Shown here piece by piece: positions 52,184-62,800 of a stretch of 64,000 nt of DNA. The stretch is from Saccharopolyspora hordei. Its GTDB lineage: Bacteria > Actinomycetota > Actinomycetes > Mycobacteriales > Pseudonocardiaceae. The stretch spans positions 2,083,001-2,147,000 of the forward strand of contig NZ_JACCFJ010000001.1 in assembly GCF_013410345.1 (NCBI RefSeq), read 5' to 3'. Below the pieces are notes generated by a model, which had not been told where the DNA came from, did not search any database, and saw nothing but the letters and a program-made list of their open reading frames with translations. Position numbers and translations under genes: made by a program. Positions within the stretch are counted from its first letter, which is position 1; each line of letters begins with the position of its first letter.

Positions 52184-53521
52184 ATGACGTCTGCCACTGC
52201 CGACATCCCGACTCAGTCCACTGCCGACGTCCCGGTGCCCGCGGTGGCGGGGCGCGCGTTGCGGGTCCCGCTGGTCACCGGTGGGAGCACCGAGTACGCC
52301 AACCTCGACCACGCGGCCAGCGCGCCGTGCCTGGACAGCGTCCGCGAGGCCGTCGACGAGCTGCTGCCGTGGTACGCCAGCGTGCACCGCGGCGCCGGCC
52401 TCGCCTCGCAGGTGTGCACCCGGGTGTACGAGGGCGCGCGGCAGGTGCTGCGCGACTTCGTCGGCGCCCGCCGCACCGATTCGGTGGTCTTCACCCGGAA
52501 CACCACCGACGCGCTGAACCTGCTGGCCCGGGCCCTGCCTCGCGGCACGTCCGTGGTCGTCCCGGAGACCGAGCACCACGCCGCGCTGCTGCCCTGGAGC
52601 GGCCCGCGGGTGCGGCGGATCGCGGCTCCGGCGAGCCCGGCCGACGCCGTCGCCGCGCTGGACGCCGCGCTGGCCGAGTGCCCGGAGGGGCCGCGGCTGG
52701 CGGTGATCAGCGGCGCCTCGAACGTCACCGGTGAGCTGTGGCCGGTCGCCGAGCTCGCCCGCGTGGCGCGCCGCCACGGGGCGCGGACGGTGCTCGACGC
52801 CGCGCAGCTGGCCCCGCACCGCCCGGTGCGGATGACCGAGCTCGACGTCGACCACGTCGCGCTCTCCGGCCACAAGCTGTACGCGCCGTTCGGCGCGGGC
52901 GCGCTGGTCGGGCGCGCGGACTGGCTCAACGCCGCGGAGCCCCACCTGGCCGGTGGCGGTGCCACGCGGCGGGTCACCGAGCGCGCGGTGAGCTGGACCA
53001 CCGGTCCGGAGCGGCACGAGGCCGGGTCGCCGAACACGGTCGGCGTGCACGCGCTGGCCGAGGCCTGCCGGACACTCGGGGCGCGGTGGGCGGACGTCGT
53101 CGCGCACGAGGAGGCGCTGCTGCGCCGGCTGCGGGCGGGGCTGCGCGGTGTGCCGGGGCTGCGGGAGCTCTGCCTGTTCGACGCCGACCACGAGCGGGTC
53201 GGCGTGGTGAGCTTCACCGTCGACGGCCAGGACCCCGGGCTGCTCGCCGCCGCGCTGTCGGCCGAGCACGGCATCGGCGTCCGCGACGGGCTGTTCTGCG
53301 CGCACCTGGCCACCCGGCGGCTGCTGTCCCGAGCGGGGTCGGGCGCCGAGCGCGCGCTGCGCGCCAGCATCGGCCTGGGCACCACGGCCGAGCACGTCGA
53401 CCGCCTGGTCAGCGCGCTGCGGACGTTGGTCGCCGAGGGTCCGGCCTGGCGCTACGAGCAGGTGGACGGCCGGTGGGTCCCCGTCGACGACCCCCGCCCG
53501 CTGCCGGACTTCCTGCGCTGA
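52184..53521 (+). CDS. Class V aminotransferase (cysteine desulfurase-like) under SAM control
   Basis: A 445-residue fold-type I PLP enzyme. The opening EYANLDHAASAPCLDSV resembles the NFLDNAAT-type start of the SufS/NifS/CsdA group, ETEHHAALLPW and SGASNVTGELWPV carry cofactor-contact residues, VLDAAQLAPH has the PLP Asp, and Lys231 in SGHKLYAPFG is the Schiff-base lysine. An active-site Cys in the SufS style is not obvious. Because a SAM-IV riboswitch precedes it, a task in sulfur metabolism (cysteine or methionine supply) is likely. ATG at 52184 follows GGGAGGGG. Confidence 0.87.
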   Translation: MTSATADIPTQSTADVPVPAVAGRALRVPLVTGGSTEYANLDHAASAPCLDSVREAVDELLPWYASVHRGAGLASQVCTRVYEGARQVLRDFVGARRTDSVVFTRNTTDALNLLARALPRGTSVVVPETEHHAALLPWSGPRVRRIAAPASPADAVAALDAALAECPEGPRLAVISGASNVTGELWPVAELARVARRHGARTVLDAAQLAPHRPVRMTELDVDHVALSGHKLYAPFGAGALVGRADWLNAAEPHLAGGGATRRVTERAVSWTTGPERHEAGSPNTVGVHALAEACRTLGARWADVVAHEEALLRRLRAGLRGVPGLRELCLFDADHERVGVVSFTVDGQDPGLLAAALSAEHGIGVRDGLFCAHLATRRLLSRAGSGAERALRASIGLGTTAEHVDRLVSALRTLVAEGPAWRYEQVDGRWVPVDDPRPLPDFLR

Positions 53522-53720
53522 GGCAGCCCCCGGGCACGCGGCGTCACGGGAAATCGGACGCCCGGTTCCCGCGCCACCGGTCCACGCGTGGGTGACGTGG
53601 GGCTGAGGGGGTGGTCCCGGGGCCTGCCGGGCGCGGCCCGTGGACCGGGGTGTGGTGGAGGGCACCGCGCGGGGCGGGACTGCTGGAACCCGGTCGGTGC
53701 CGGTCAGGGACAATGGGGGA

Positions 53721-54377
53721 GTGAGCAGCGAGCAGTCCTCCCCCAGGCAGTCATCCGCGGAGCCGGCCGACCACGGGGAGCCCGCCGAGCAGGCGCCCGA
53801 GACCCCGGCCGACACCGCCGGGACGCCTGCGGCCGACGGGTCCTCCCGCGCGCCTCGGAAGCTCCTGGCGCTGCTGTTCGGGGTGGCCGCGGTCGCGCTG
53901 GGGCTCGACGTCCTCACCAAGGTCGTCGTGGTGGCCGAGCTGGAGGGCGAGCCGCCGGTCGAGGTCCTCGGCGGACTGCTCTACCTCGACGTGCTGCGCA
54001 ACCCGGGTGCCGCCTTCTCGCTGGCCACCGGGATGACCTGGCTGCTGGCGCTGCTCGCCATCGCGGTGGTCGGCGTGATCGTCTGGCTGGCGCCGAAGCT
54101 GCGCTCCCCGGGCTGGGCGGTCGGCCTCGGCCTGGTGCTCGGCGGTGCGTGCGGCAACCTCGCCGACCGCCTCTTCCGCGCACCCGGCCCGCTGCAGGGC
54201 CACGTGGTGGACTTCCTGTCCGTGCTCGCCCCCGGCGGCGCGGTGTGGCCCGTGTTCAACATCGCCGACAGCTGCATCGTGGTCGGTGGGGTGCTGGTCG
54301 TGCTGCTGTCGCTGCTGGGGCGCGACTACGACGGCACGGTGCACCGGAAGAAGAAGGCGGCGGAGAGCGAGTCGTGA
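53721..54377 (+). CDS. lspA: Lipoprotein signal peptidase LspA
   Basis: A 218-residue signal peptidase II with four membrane helices. Motifs of the family are visible: [10 protein letters not shown] in helix 1, [22 protein letters not shown] with the first catalytic Asp, and [10 protein letters not shown] with the second. The first 45 residues form an acidic, disordered extension that family members in other phyla lack. It cleaves prolipoproteins such as the sugar-binding lipoprotein in this window. GTG at 53721; GACAAT just upstream may be a -10 element. Confidence 0.94.
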   Translation: MSSEQSSPRQSSAEPADHGEPAEQAPETPADTAGTPAADGSSRAPRKLLALLFGVAAVALGLDVLTKVVVVAELEGEPPVEVLGGLLYLDVLRNPGAAFSLATGMTWLLALLAIAVVGVIVWLAPKLRSPGWAVGLGLVLGGACGNLADRLFRAPGPLQGHVVDFLSVLAPGGAVWPVFNIADSCIVVGGVLVVLLSLLGRDYDGTVHRKKKAAESES

Positions 54378-55303
54378 GCGATCTTCGGAACTTGCCGGTG
54401 CCCGAGGGGCTCGACGGCATGCGAGTCGACGCGGGCCTGTCGAAGCTCCTGGGCCTGTCCCGCAACGCGGTGGCCACGCTGGCCGAGTCCGGCGACGTGC
54501 TGCTCGACGGCAACCCCGCGGGCAAGTCCGACCGGCTGGTGGCCGGGGCGTGGCTGGAGGTGACGCTGCCCCCGGCGCAGCAGCCGCCGCAGGTCGTCGC
54601 CGTGCCCGTGGAGGGGCTGAAGATCCTGCACCAGGACGACGACATCGTGGTGGTGGACAAGCCGATCGGCGTCGCGGTGCACCCGAGCCCGGGCTGGGAG
54701 GGCCCGACCGTGGTCGGCGGCCTGGCCGCGGCCGGCGTGCGCATCGCCACCTCCGGCGCCGCCGAGCGGCAGGGTGTCGTGCACCGGCTCGACGCGGGCA
54801 CCACCGGGGTGATGGTGGTGGCCAAGAGCGAGCACGCCTACTCGGTGCTCAAGCGGGCGTTCAAGGAGCGCACCGTGGACAAGCGCTACCACGCGGTGGT
54901 GCAGGGGCACCCCGACCCGATCCGCGGCACGATCGACGCGCCGATCGACCGGCACCCGCGGCACGACTACAAGTTCGCGGTGGTCACCGGCGGCAAGCCG
55001 AGCATCACGCACTACGAGACGGTGGAGGCCTTCCGGGCCGCCTCGTTGGTGGACGTGAAGCTGGAGACCGGTCGCACGCACCAGATCCGGGTGCACTTCT
55101 CGGCGATCAAGCACCCGTGCGTCGGGGACCTGACCTACGGTGCCGACCCCGTCCTCGCGCGGAAGCTCGGCATCACCCGGCAGTGGCTGCACGCCCGGAG
55201 CTTGTCCTTCGAGCACCCGGCCGGCGGCTGGGTGACCTTCGAGAGCGAGTACCCGGACGACCTGCAGCACGCGCTCGACCAGCTCCGGGACCACGACGGC
55301 TGA
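54374..55303 (+). CDS. rluD: RluA-family pseudouridine synthase
   Basis: A 309-residue RluA/RluD-type enzyme: an N-terminal S4 RNA-binding domain ([31 protein letters not shown]) and a catalytic domain with the Asp in [17 protein letters not shown] and the [16 protein letters not shown] motif. It converts uridines in 23S rRNA (the RluD group) to pseudouridine; precise target sites are not shown by the sequence. GTG start overlaps the lspA stop, an arrangement (lspA-rluD) common to many bacteria. Confidence 0.92.
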   Translation: MSDLRNLPVPEGLDGMRVDAGLSKLLGLSRNAVATLAESGDVLLDGNPAGKSDRLVAGAWLEVTLPPAQQPPQVVAVPVEGLKILHQDDDIVVVDKPIGVAVHPSPGWEGPTVVGGLAAAGVRIATSGAAERQGVVHRLDAGTTGVMVVAKSEHAYSVLKRAFKERTVDKRYHAVVQGHPDPIRGTIDAPIDRHPRHDYKFAVVTGGKPSITHYETVEAFRAASLVDVKLETGRTHQIRVHFSAIKHPCVGDLTYGADPVLARKLGITRQWLHARSLSFEHPAGGWVTFESEYPDDLQHALDQLRDHDG

Positions 55304-55350
55304 TCCCGGTACCGTGGCGGGGAGTGAGCTAGGTGACGAAGGGGTCGGCC

Positions 55351-55638
55351 ATGGCAGAGTCGAGACCGTTCGGGGGCTCGGACGCACCCACACCGCCCAC
55401 CGGCATGCAGGCGATCGACCCCGAGGACGTGGACGCCTCGCAGTTCAGCAGCCTCGGGGACTTGATCAACGCTGAGGACGTGGGCCCGGCGGCGCCGTCG
55501 GTCCTCGGTGCGCCGGAACCCTCGAGCCCGGAGGGCGACGCGGGGGACTGGCCGAAGCTGGAGTACCGCAGCCGGAACAAGCCGGAGCGCCCCAAGCGCA
55601 GCAACCCGCTCAACCTCTTCCGCCGCAAGGACCGCTGA
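55351..55638 (+). CDS. Small hypothetical protein
   Basis: A 95-residue acidic protein, rich in Pro, Ser, Ala and Glu, with a basic end (RSRNKPERPKRSNPLNLFRRKDR). No domain or membrane helix; probably disordered. The ATG at 55351 is chosen (AAGGGG upstream); a GTG at 55333 would add six residues. It sits 47 bp after the rRNA-modification gene on the same strand. Function unknown. Confidence 0.55.
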   Translation: MAESRPFGGSDAPTPPTGMQAIDPEDVDASQFSSLGDLINAEDVGPAAPSVLGAPEPSSPEGDAGDWPKLEYRSRNKPERPKRSNPLNLFRRKDR

Positions 55639-55718
55639 GCACCGTCGTCCGCGGCTCCAGTGGGAACCAGGTCCGCGACCCCCACGGGAGGTGCGGACGG
55701 CACCGAGCGGTGTGCGGC

Positions 55719-55740
55719 GCACGTGCCGGAGGCACGGTGC
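55719..55740. terminator. Hairpin in the convergent gap before pntB
   Basis: CGTGCC (55722-55727) pairs with GGCACG (55731-55736) and an outer GCAC/GTGC pair extends it. It lies in the 150-bp gap between convergent genes. Confidence 0.35.
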
Positions 55741-55788
55741 ACGACCCCTGCACCTCGTCCCACCGCGGGAACGGCGCGGGCGTGGGGG

Positions 55789-57168
55789 TCAGAGGGCTTT
55801 GAGTTCTTCGAGGACCTCGCGGACCGAGGTCTTGGCGTCGCCGAAGAGCATCGACGTCTTCTGGTCCGCGTGGAGGGGGTTGTCGACGCCGGCGAAGCCG
55901 GTGCTCATCGACCGCTTCAGCACGATCACCGTCTTCGCCTGGTCGACGTTGAGGATCGGCATCCCGTAGATCGGCGAGCCCGGGTCGGTGCGGGCCGCCG
56001 GGTTGGTGACGTCGTTGGCGCCGATCACCAGCGCGACGTCGGCGCGGGCGAACTCGTCGTTGATCTCGTCCATCTCCTTGAGCTGCTCGTACGGCACGTC
56101 CGCCTCGGCGAGCAGCACGTTCATGTGGCCGGGCATCCGGCCCGCCACCGGGTGGATCGCGTAGGACACGTCGACACCCCGGTCGACCAGCAGCTTCGCC
56201 ATGTCCTGCACCGCGTGCTGGGCCTGGGCGACCGCCATGCCGTAGCCGGGCACCACGATCACGCGCTCGGCGTAGGCGAGCTGGATGGCCACGTCGGACG
56301 CGCTGGTCGACCGCACCGACCCGCCGTGGGCGGTCGGGGCGGGCGCGGTCGCCCCGCCGAAGCCGCCCGCGACGATGGACGGGATCGAGCGGTTCATCGC
56401 CTTGGCCATCTGGTCGGTCAGGATCGAACCGGAGGCGCCGACCAGCATCCCGGCGACGATCATCGCCGTGTTGCCCAGCGCGAGCCCGGCCGCCGCCGCG
56501 GACAGCCCGGTGAACGCGTTGAGCAGCGACACCACCACCGGCATGTCGGCGCCGCCGATCGGCAGCACCACCGCGATCCCGGCCAGCCCCGCCAGCACCA
56601 GCACCGCCACCAGCAGCGGCTCGGCCTCGCTGCCCAGCCCCACCACCACGGCGCACCCCACGGCCGCGGCCAGCAGCAGCACGTTGAGCGGCAGCTGCAG
56701 GCGGCCGAGCGTGATCGGACGACCGGGCACGAGCTCCTGCAGCTTGCCGAACGCGACCAGCGAACCCCAGAACGAGATCGAGCCGATGATCGCGGCGAAC
56801 AGCGTGGCGATCGGCACGAACGCCGGTTCGCCCAGGAACCCCGGGTCCTCCCGGAACTCGACCCAGGCGGTGAGCGCCACCGCCCCGCCGCCGACGCCGT
56901 TGAACAGCGCCACCATCTGGGGCATCGCGGTCATCTTCACCCGCCGCGCGGCCGGGACGCCGATCACCGTGCCGACCACCAGCCCGAGCGCGATCAGCCC
57001 CCAGTTGCCCAGGCCGGGGGTGAGCAGCGTGGCGACCACCGCGACCACCATGCCGGCCGCCGCGATCGCGTTGCCGCGCGCCGCGGTCCGCGGCCCGGTC
57101 AGGCCCATCAGGCCGTAGATGAACAGGGCGAACGCCAGGATGTAGAGGACCGACCGCAGCGTGATCAC
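55789..57168 (-). CDS. pntB: NAD(P)(+) transhydrogenase subunit beta
   Basis: A 459-residue membrane protein with about nine N-terminal helices (dII) and a soluble NADP-binding domain (dIII) with VIVVPGYGMAVAQAQH, IHPVAGRMPGHMNVLLAEADVPY and VALVIGANDVTNPAARTDPGSPI. It couples proton movement to hydride transfer from NADH to NADP. It is last in the pntAa-pntAb-pntB operon; the GTG start overlaps the pntAb stop by four bases. Confidence 0.95.
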   Translation of the reverse strand: MITLRSVLYILAFALFIYGLMGLTGPRTAARGNAIAAAGMVVAVVATLLTPGLGNWGLIALGLVVGTVIGVPAARRVKMTAMPQMVALFNGVGGGAVALTAWVEFREDPGFLGEPAFVPIATLFAAIIGSISFWGSLVAFGKLQELVPGRPITLGRLQLPLNVLLLAAAVGCAVVVGLGSEAEPLLVAVLVLAGLAGIAVVLPIGGADMPVVVSLLNAFTGLSAAAAGLALGNTAMIVAGMLVGASGSILTDQMAKAMNRSIPSIVAGGFGGATAPAPTAHGGSVRSTSASDVAIQLAYAERVIVVPGYGMAVAQAQHAVQDMAKLLVDRGVDVSYAIHPVAGRMPGHMNVLLAEADVPYEQLKEMDEINDEFARADVALVIGANDVTNPAARTDPGSPIYGMPILNVDQAKTVIVLKRSMSTGFAGVDNPLHADQKTSMLFGDAKTSVREVLEELKAL

Positions 57169-57470
57169 GTGTCGGTGTCCTTCCGCGCGGGCTCCGGCTT
57201 GCGCTTGAACATGCCCAGCATCCGGTCGGTGACCAGGAACCCACCGACCACGTTGATGGTGCCGAAGACGATCGCCACCAGCGCCAGCAGCTGCGAGCCG
57301 AGGTCGTCCACACCGGACCCCAGCACCAGCACGCCGCCGAGCAGCACGATGCCGTGGATGGCGTTGGTGCCGGACATCAGCGGGGTGTGCAGGGTGTTCG
57401 GCACCTTGGAGATCACCGCGAAGCCGACGAAGCCGGCCAGCACGAGGATCGCCAGATCGGCCAGGAACAT
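57165..57470 (-). CDS. pntAb: NAD(P)(+) transhydrogenase subunit alpha part 2
   Basis: A 101-residue protein made mostly of three membrane helices, including FLADLAILVLAGFVGF and LHTPLMSGTNAIHGIVLLGG, corresponding to the membrane end of PntA in enterobacteria. ATG at 57470 has an excellent AGGAGG. The alpha subunit being split in two genes is usual for actinobacteria. Confidence 0.93.
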   Translation of the reverse strand: MFLADLAILVLAGFVGFAVISKVPNTLHTPLMSGTNAIHGIVLLGGVLVLGSGVDDLGSQLLALVAIVFGTINVVGGFLVTDRMLGMFKRKPEPARKDTDT

Positions 57471-57516
57471 CGCACCTCCTCCCTGGGCGGGTCGGGCGGT
57501 GGCCACGCGCGACCGG

Positions 57517-58629
57517 TCATCGGTGGCCCCCGACGTGGTCCGGTCGGGCGATGCAGGCGGCGGCCAGCACCTCGTCGGTGAAGTCGGGGGCGGGCCGGCC
57601 GTCGACCAGCACCAGCTCCAGCAGCGCCAGCACGTTGCGGGCGAAGAGCTCGCTGGCGTGCTCCGGCATGGTCGCCGGGAGGTTGAGCGGGGCGGCGATG
57701 GTGACCCCGTGCTCCACCACGGTGCTGCCGGGCCGGCTCAGCTCGCAGTTGCCGCCCGCCGACCCGGCCAGGTCGACGACGACGCTGCCCGGCCGCATCC
57801 GGCGCACCGCCTCGGCGGGCACCAGCCGCGGCGCCGGGCGTCCCGGGACCAGCGCGGTGGTGATCACCACGTCGAACCCGCTGATCGCCTCGCCGAGGCG
57901 CCGGGTCTGCTCGGCGCGTTCGTCCTCGGTGAGCTCCCGCGCGTAGCCGCCCTCGCCGACCGCCGAGACGCCCAGGTCCAGCCACGTCGCCCCGACCGAG
58001 CGCACCTGCTCGGCGACCTCGGGCCGCACGTCGTAGCCGGTGGTGCGGGCGCCGAGCCGCTTGGCCGTGGCCAGCGCCTGCAGCCCGGCCACGCCGACGC
58101 CGAGCACCAGCACCGACGCGGGCTTCACGGTGCCCGCCGCGGTGGTGAGCATCGGGAAGAACCGGGTGCACTCGCCGGCGGCGAGCAGCACGGCGCGGTA
58201 CCCGGCCACGGTGGCCTGGGAGGACAGCGCGTCCATGGACTGGGCACGGGAGATGCGCGGCACCGACTCCAGGGCGAACGCGGTCACCCCGGCCTGGCGC
58301 AGCCGCTCCGCCAGGTCCGGGTCGGTCAGCGGGTCGAGGAAGCCGATCAGCGTCGAGCCGCGGGACAACCGGGCGGTCTCGGACCGGCTGGGCGGGCGGA
58401 CCTTGACCACCACGTCGGCCGGCCACGGGTCGCCGAGCCGGGCGCCGGCCTCGGTGAACGCCTCGTCGGGGATGAGCGCGGCCTGCCCGGCCCCGGGTTC
58501 GACGACCACGTCGAGGCCCTGCGCGCACAGCCGGGCGACGACGCCGGGGACGAGCGCGACCCGGCGCTCGCCCGGCGCTGGTTCGCGCGGGACACCGACG
58601 GTGGTGCGACCGCCCTCCTGCGAGGTCAT
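57517..58629 (-). CDS. pntAa: NAD(P)(+) transhydrogenase subunit alpha part 1
   Basis: A 370-residue soluble NAD-binding protein (dI). It shows the alanine dehydrogenase/PntA start VGVPREPAPGERRVAL, the NAD loop VLVLGVGVAGLQALATAKRLGA and the mobile loop region GGYARELTEDE, with DLAGSAGGNCE near the end. It delivers NADH to the proton pump made of PntAb and PntB. ATG at 58629 is chosen by homologous length; neither it nor a GTG 18 bases upstream has a good ribosome site. Confidence 0.93.
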   Translation of the reverse strand: MTSQEGGRTTVGVPREPAPGERRVALVPGVVARLCAQGLDVVVEPGAGQAALIPDEAFTEAGARLGDPWPADVVVKVRPPSRSETARLSRGSTLIGFLDPLTDPDLAERLRQAGVTAFALESVPRISRAQSMDALSSQATVAGYRAVLLAAGECTRFFPMLTTAAGTVKPASVLVLGVGVAGLQALATAKRLGARTTGYDVRPEVAEQVRSVGATWLDLGVSAVGEGGYARELTEDERAEQTRRLGEAISGFDVVITTALVPGRPAPRLVPAEAVRRMRPGSVVVDLAGSAGGNCELSRPGSTVVEHGVTIAAPLNLPATMPEHASELFARNVLALLELVLVDGRPAPDFTDEVLAAACIARPDHVGGHR

Positions 58630-58716
58630 GGGAACAGCAGCCCACACCGCGATCGGAACCGCAAGGCCACACGCCAGCGGATCACCGGGACAGACGTACT
58701 CGGGCGCGGCGGGGGA

Positions 58717-59661
58717 CTACAGGTCGGTGATGTCCCAGAGGAGGGTGCGCTGGGTGTCGCCGGGCCGTGGTGTCCACCGGACCGCGGTGAGCTCGGTGGA
58801 CTCCGGGAGCACGTACACCGTGTGGCCGCCCGCCGTCTCGCCCGGGGGCACGCCGATGCGGTGCGGTGGACGGGAGGACAGCGAGATCGGCGACTTCGAC
58901 ACCGCCGACCCGTCCTTGGTGATCAGCTCCAGGTACAGGTCGGGCAGGGAGGTGAACGGCGTCTGGCCGCGGTTGGTCAGCTCGGTGTGCACCACCACCG
59001 CGCGCTCGCCCTCCTCGAGCTCGTACCCGGCCGCGGTGAACAGGAAGTCCGCCGGGTCGACCACCTCGACCAGCAGGATCGTGAGCCGCTCGCCCTCCGG
59101 TCCCTCCACGTCGAGCTTGCTGCCGACCTTGCCGGTGCGCACCGGCGGCTGCGGGCCCGACTGCGGTTGCTGGTCGCCGCGCGCCCACGCGGCCGACCCG
59201 GGCGGGCCCCAGGTGCCCATCGGGTCCTGCGGGGCGGGCTGCGGCGGCCCGAACGAGGTCGGCGGCGGCACCGGCGTGAACTGCTGCGGGCCGCTCGGCG
59301 CACCGTAGTGGGGCGCGGGGTAGCCGCCGGACGGCGTGGGATAGCCGCCCGTGGGCTGCGGGTGCGGGCCGGAGGGCACCTGGTGCCCGCCGCTGGGCGG
59401 ACCGGAGACCGGGTAGGGGCCGCTCGCGAGGTTGTGCTGCGCGGCCCACTGCTGCGCGGCGGCGACCGCGTTGCGGATGCCCTGCGGGTCGCACTCGACG
59501 CCGACGATGAGCGGGAGACCGGTGGTGGACAGGGCAGCGAGGCGCGCGGCGACGTCGCGCACGTCCATGCCGAGCCGACCGGCGATCTCGGGGACCGCCG
59601 CACGGCCCATCTCGGCGACGACGCTCAGCAGTCGCACGTCCACGGGATCAGGGCCAGCCAC
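58717..59661 (-). CDS. Hypothetical protein: winged-helix N-terminus, Pro/Gly linker, beta-rich C-terminus
   Basis: A 314-residue protein in three parts. Residues 1-75 look like a winged-helix domain ([36 protein letters not shown]); 80-180 is a low-complexity Gly/Pro/Gln/Tyr linker with repeated GGYP-like units; 185-314 is a beta-rich domain ([13 protein letters not shown]...[17 protein letters not shown]...YLELITKDG) resembling DUF4352-type external domains. The GTG at 59661 is chosen since TAGCGT ends eight bases before it, giving a leaderless transcript. No membrane helix or signal is seen, so the external resemblance is puzzling. It is divergent from dnaE. Confidence 0.7.
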   Translation of the reverse strand: MAGPDPVDVRLLSVVAEMGRAAVPEIAGRLGMDVRDVAARLAALSTTGLPLIVGVECDPQGIRNAVAAAQQWAAQHNLASGPYPVSGPPSGGHQVPSGPHPQPTGGYPTPSGGYPAPHYGAPSGPQQFTPVPPPTSFGPPQPAPQDPMGTWGPPGSAAWARGDQQPQSGPQPPVRTGKVGSKLDVEGPEGERLTILLVEVVDPADFLFTAAGYELEEGERAVVVHTELTNRGQTPFTSLPDLYLELITKDGSAVSKSPISLSSRPPHRIGVPPGETAGGHTVYVLPESTELTAVRWTPRPGDTQRTLLWDITDL

Positions 59662-59669
59662 GTCGTGCC

Positions 59670-59701
59670 ACGCTACCCGCTCCGGGGACGCCACGCGTCA
59701 A
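59670..59701 (-). promoter_or_regulatory. Promoter of the leaderless hypothetical gene
   Basis: On the minus strand TTGACG (59701-59696) and TAGCGT (59675-59670) are 20 bp apart, with the GTG start eight bases after the -10. The spacer is long but both hexamers are good. The 200-bp divergent gap also holds TAGGCT (59813-59818, plus), a possible -10 for dnaE. Confidence 0.45.
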
Positions 59702-59861
59702 CGGCACGGGGTTTCGGCCCGGCCCGCGACCGGCGCGCGCCGCCCACCACACCTCCCGGCGGAAAGCTCGCGCAACGCCGGGGGAATCGATGGTCACACG
59801 GCGTGCGCGCGTTAGGCTGACAACTCCCCCGAACAGCCGTCGCGAAGGAGGAGGACTCCCC

Positions 59862-62800
59862 GTGCCCGTCGACCCCTTCGTCCACCTGCACGTGCACACC
59901 GAGTACTCGATGCTCGACGGTGCGGCGAAGGTGGGAGCGCTGTTCGCCGAGGCGGAGCGCTTGGGCATGCCGGCGGTGGGGATGACCGACCACGGCAACA
60001 TGTTCGGTGCCGACGAGTTCTACCAGCAGGCCAAGAAGACCGGCATCAAGCCGATCATCGGCATCGAGGCCTACCTGGCGCCGGGCAGCCGGTTCCACAA
60101 GAAGCCGGTGTTCTGGGGTGAGGCCAAGCAGCGCGGCACCGACGAGTTCGGTGAGGGCGGCGACGTCTCCGGTGCCGGTGCGTACACGCACATGACGATG
60201 CTGGCCCGCAACGCCACCGGCCTGCGGAACCTGTTCACGCTGTCCAGCCGCGCGAGCTTCGAGGGCTACTACCGCAAGCCGCGCATGGACAAGGAACTCA
60301 TCGCCGAGCACGCCGAGGGCATCATCGCCACCACGGGCTGCCCGTCCGGCGAGGTGCAGACCCGGTTGCGGCTGCGGCAGTTCGACGAGGCGCTGCGCGC
60401 CGCCGCGGAGTACCAGGAGATCTTCGGCAAGGAGAACTTCTTCCTGGAGCTGATGGACCACGGGCTGCCGATCGAGCGGTCGGTGCGCGAGGGCCTGCTG
60501 GAGATCGCCAAGAAGCTCGACATCCCGCCGCTGGCCACCAACGACAGCCACTACGTGACGGTCGACCAGGCGGAGTCGCACGGCGCGCTGCTGTGCGTGC
60601 AGTCGGGCAAGACGCTCAGCGACGAGTCGCGCTTCAAGTTCGACGGCGACGGCTACTACCTGAAGTCCGCGGAGGAGATGCGCGAGTACTGGGACTCCGA
60701 GGTCCCGGGGGCGGCGGACAACACGCTGCGCGTCGCGGAGATGGTGGAGTCCTACGAAGACGTCTGGAAGTTCCAGGACCGGATGCCGCGGGTGGCCGAC
60801 GGCAGCGGCCGGTCGGAGCGGGAGCTGCTGGCGGAGGAGATCGAGCGGTACCTGCCGACGCGCTACCCGGACGGGCCGACCGACGAGTGCCGCAAGCGGA
60901 TCCAGGTCGAGCTGGACGTGCTGGACACCAAGGGGTACTGCGCGTACTTCCTGGTGGTCGGCGACCTGACGCGGTGGGCGAAGTCGCAGGGCATCCACGT
61001 GGGCCCGGGCCGTGGTTCGGCGGCGGGGTCGCTGCTGGCCTACATCCTGCACATCACGAACCTGGACCCGCTGGAGCACGGCCTGATCTTCGAGCGGTTC
61101 CTCAACCCGGAGCGCAACTCGCCGCCGGACATCGACCTCGACTTCGACGACCGCCGCCGCGACGAGGTGCTGCAGTACGCGATCAACAAGTACGGGCGGG
61201 ACAAGGTCGCGCAGGTCATCACCTTCGGCAAGATCAAGACGAAGGCGGCGATCAAGGACGCGGCGCGGGTGCACCACGGCCAGCCCGGGTTCGCCATCGC
61301 GGACAAGATCTCCAAGGCGCTGCCGCCGCCGATCGCGGCCAAGGACATCCCGCTGTCGGGGATCGTGGACCCGCAGCACGAGCGCTACGCCGAGGCGGCC
61401 GAGGTGCGCAGCCTCATCGAGAACGACCCGACGGTGTCGCAGATCTTCGACACCGCGCGCGGGCTCGAGGGGCTGATCCGCAACGCGGGCGTCCACGCGT
61501 GCGCGGTGATCCTGTCCTCGCAGCCGCTGATGGGCACGGTGCCGCTGTGGGCCCGCGAGGACGGCTCGATCATCACCGGCTGGGACTACCCGTCCTGCGA
61601 GGCCATCGGCCTGCTGAAGATGGACTTCCTGGGGCTGTCGAACCTCACCATCCTCGGTGACGCGCTGCGGATGGTGAAGGAGAACCACGGCCGCGAGATC
61701 GACCTGTCCAACCTCGCGCTGGACGACAAGGCCACCTACGAGCTGCTGGCCCGCGGGGAGAGCCTGGGCGTGTTCCAGCTCGAAGGTGGCGGCATGCGCG
61801 AACTGCTCAAGCGCATGCAGCCCACCGAGTTCGCCGACATCGTGGCCTGCAACGCGCTGTACCGGCCGGGCCCGATGGAGGTCAACGCGCACAACGACTA
61901 CGCCGACCGCAAGAACGGCAAGAAGCCGGTCGAGCCGATCCACCCGGAGCTGGACGAGCCGCTCAAGGACATCCTGGCCGAGACCTACGGTCTGATCGTC
62001 TACCAAGAGCAGATCATGGCGATCGCGCAGAAGGTGGCCGGCTACAGCCTCGGTCGAGCGGACATCCTGCGCCGCGCGATGGGCAAGAAGAAGAAGGAGG
62101 TGCTGGACCAGGAGTTCGAGGGCTTCCGGGACGGGATGCTCGCGCAGGGCTTCTCCAACGAGGCCATCGAGAAGCTGTGGGCCACGGTGCTGCCCTTCGC
62201 CGGCTACGCGTTCAACAAGTCGCACGCGGCGGGTTACGCCCTCGTGGCGTACTGGACGGCCTACCTGAAGGCGAACTACCCGGCCGAGTACATGGCCGCC
62301 CTGTTGACCTCCAACGGCGACAACAAGGACAAGATGGCGGTCTACCTGGCCGAGTGCCGCCGGATGGGCGTCAAGGTGCTCTCGCCGGACGTCAACGACT
62401 CCAAGGACACCTTCGCCGCGGTCGGCTCGGACATCCGCTTCGGCATGAGCGCGATCCGCAACGTCGGGTCGAACGTGGTGGCCTCGATCGTCAAGACCCG
62501 CGAGGAGAAGGGCCGCTACACGTCCTTCACCGACTTCCTGGACAAGTCCGAGATCCTGGTCTGCAACAAGCGGGTCATCGAGTCGCTGATCAAGGCCGGC
62601 GCCTTCGACTCGCTCGGGCACACCCGCATGTCGCTGGTGCAGCACCACGAGAGCGCGGTGGAAGCGGTCATCGGCCTCAAGCGGCAGCAGGCGATGGGCC
62701 AGTTCGACCTGTTCGGCGCCGACGACTCGGCCGACAGCGCGGAGTCCTCGCCGCTGGCGCACCTGACCTTCAGCCCGGAGGAGTGGCCGCGCAAGCAGCT

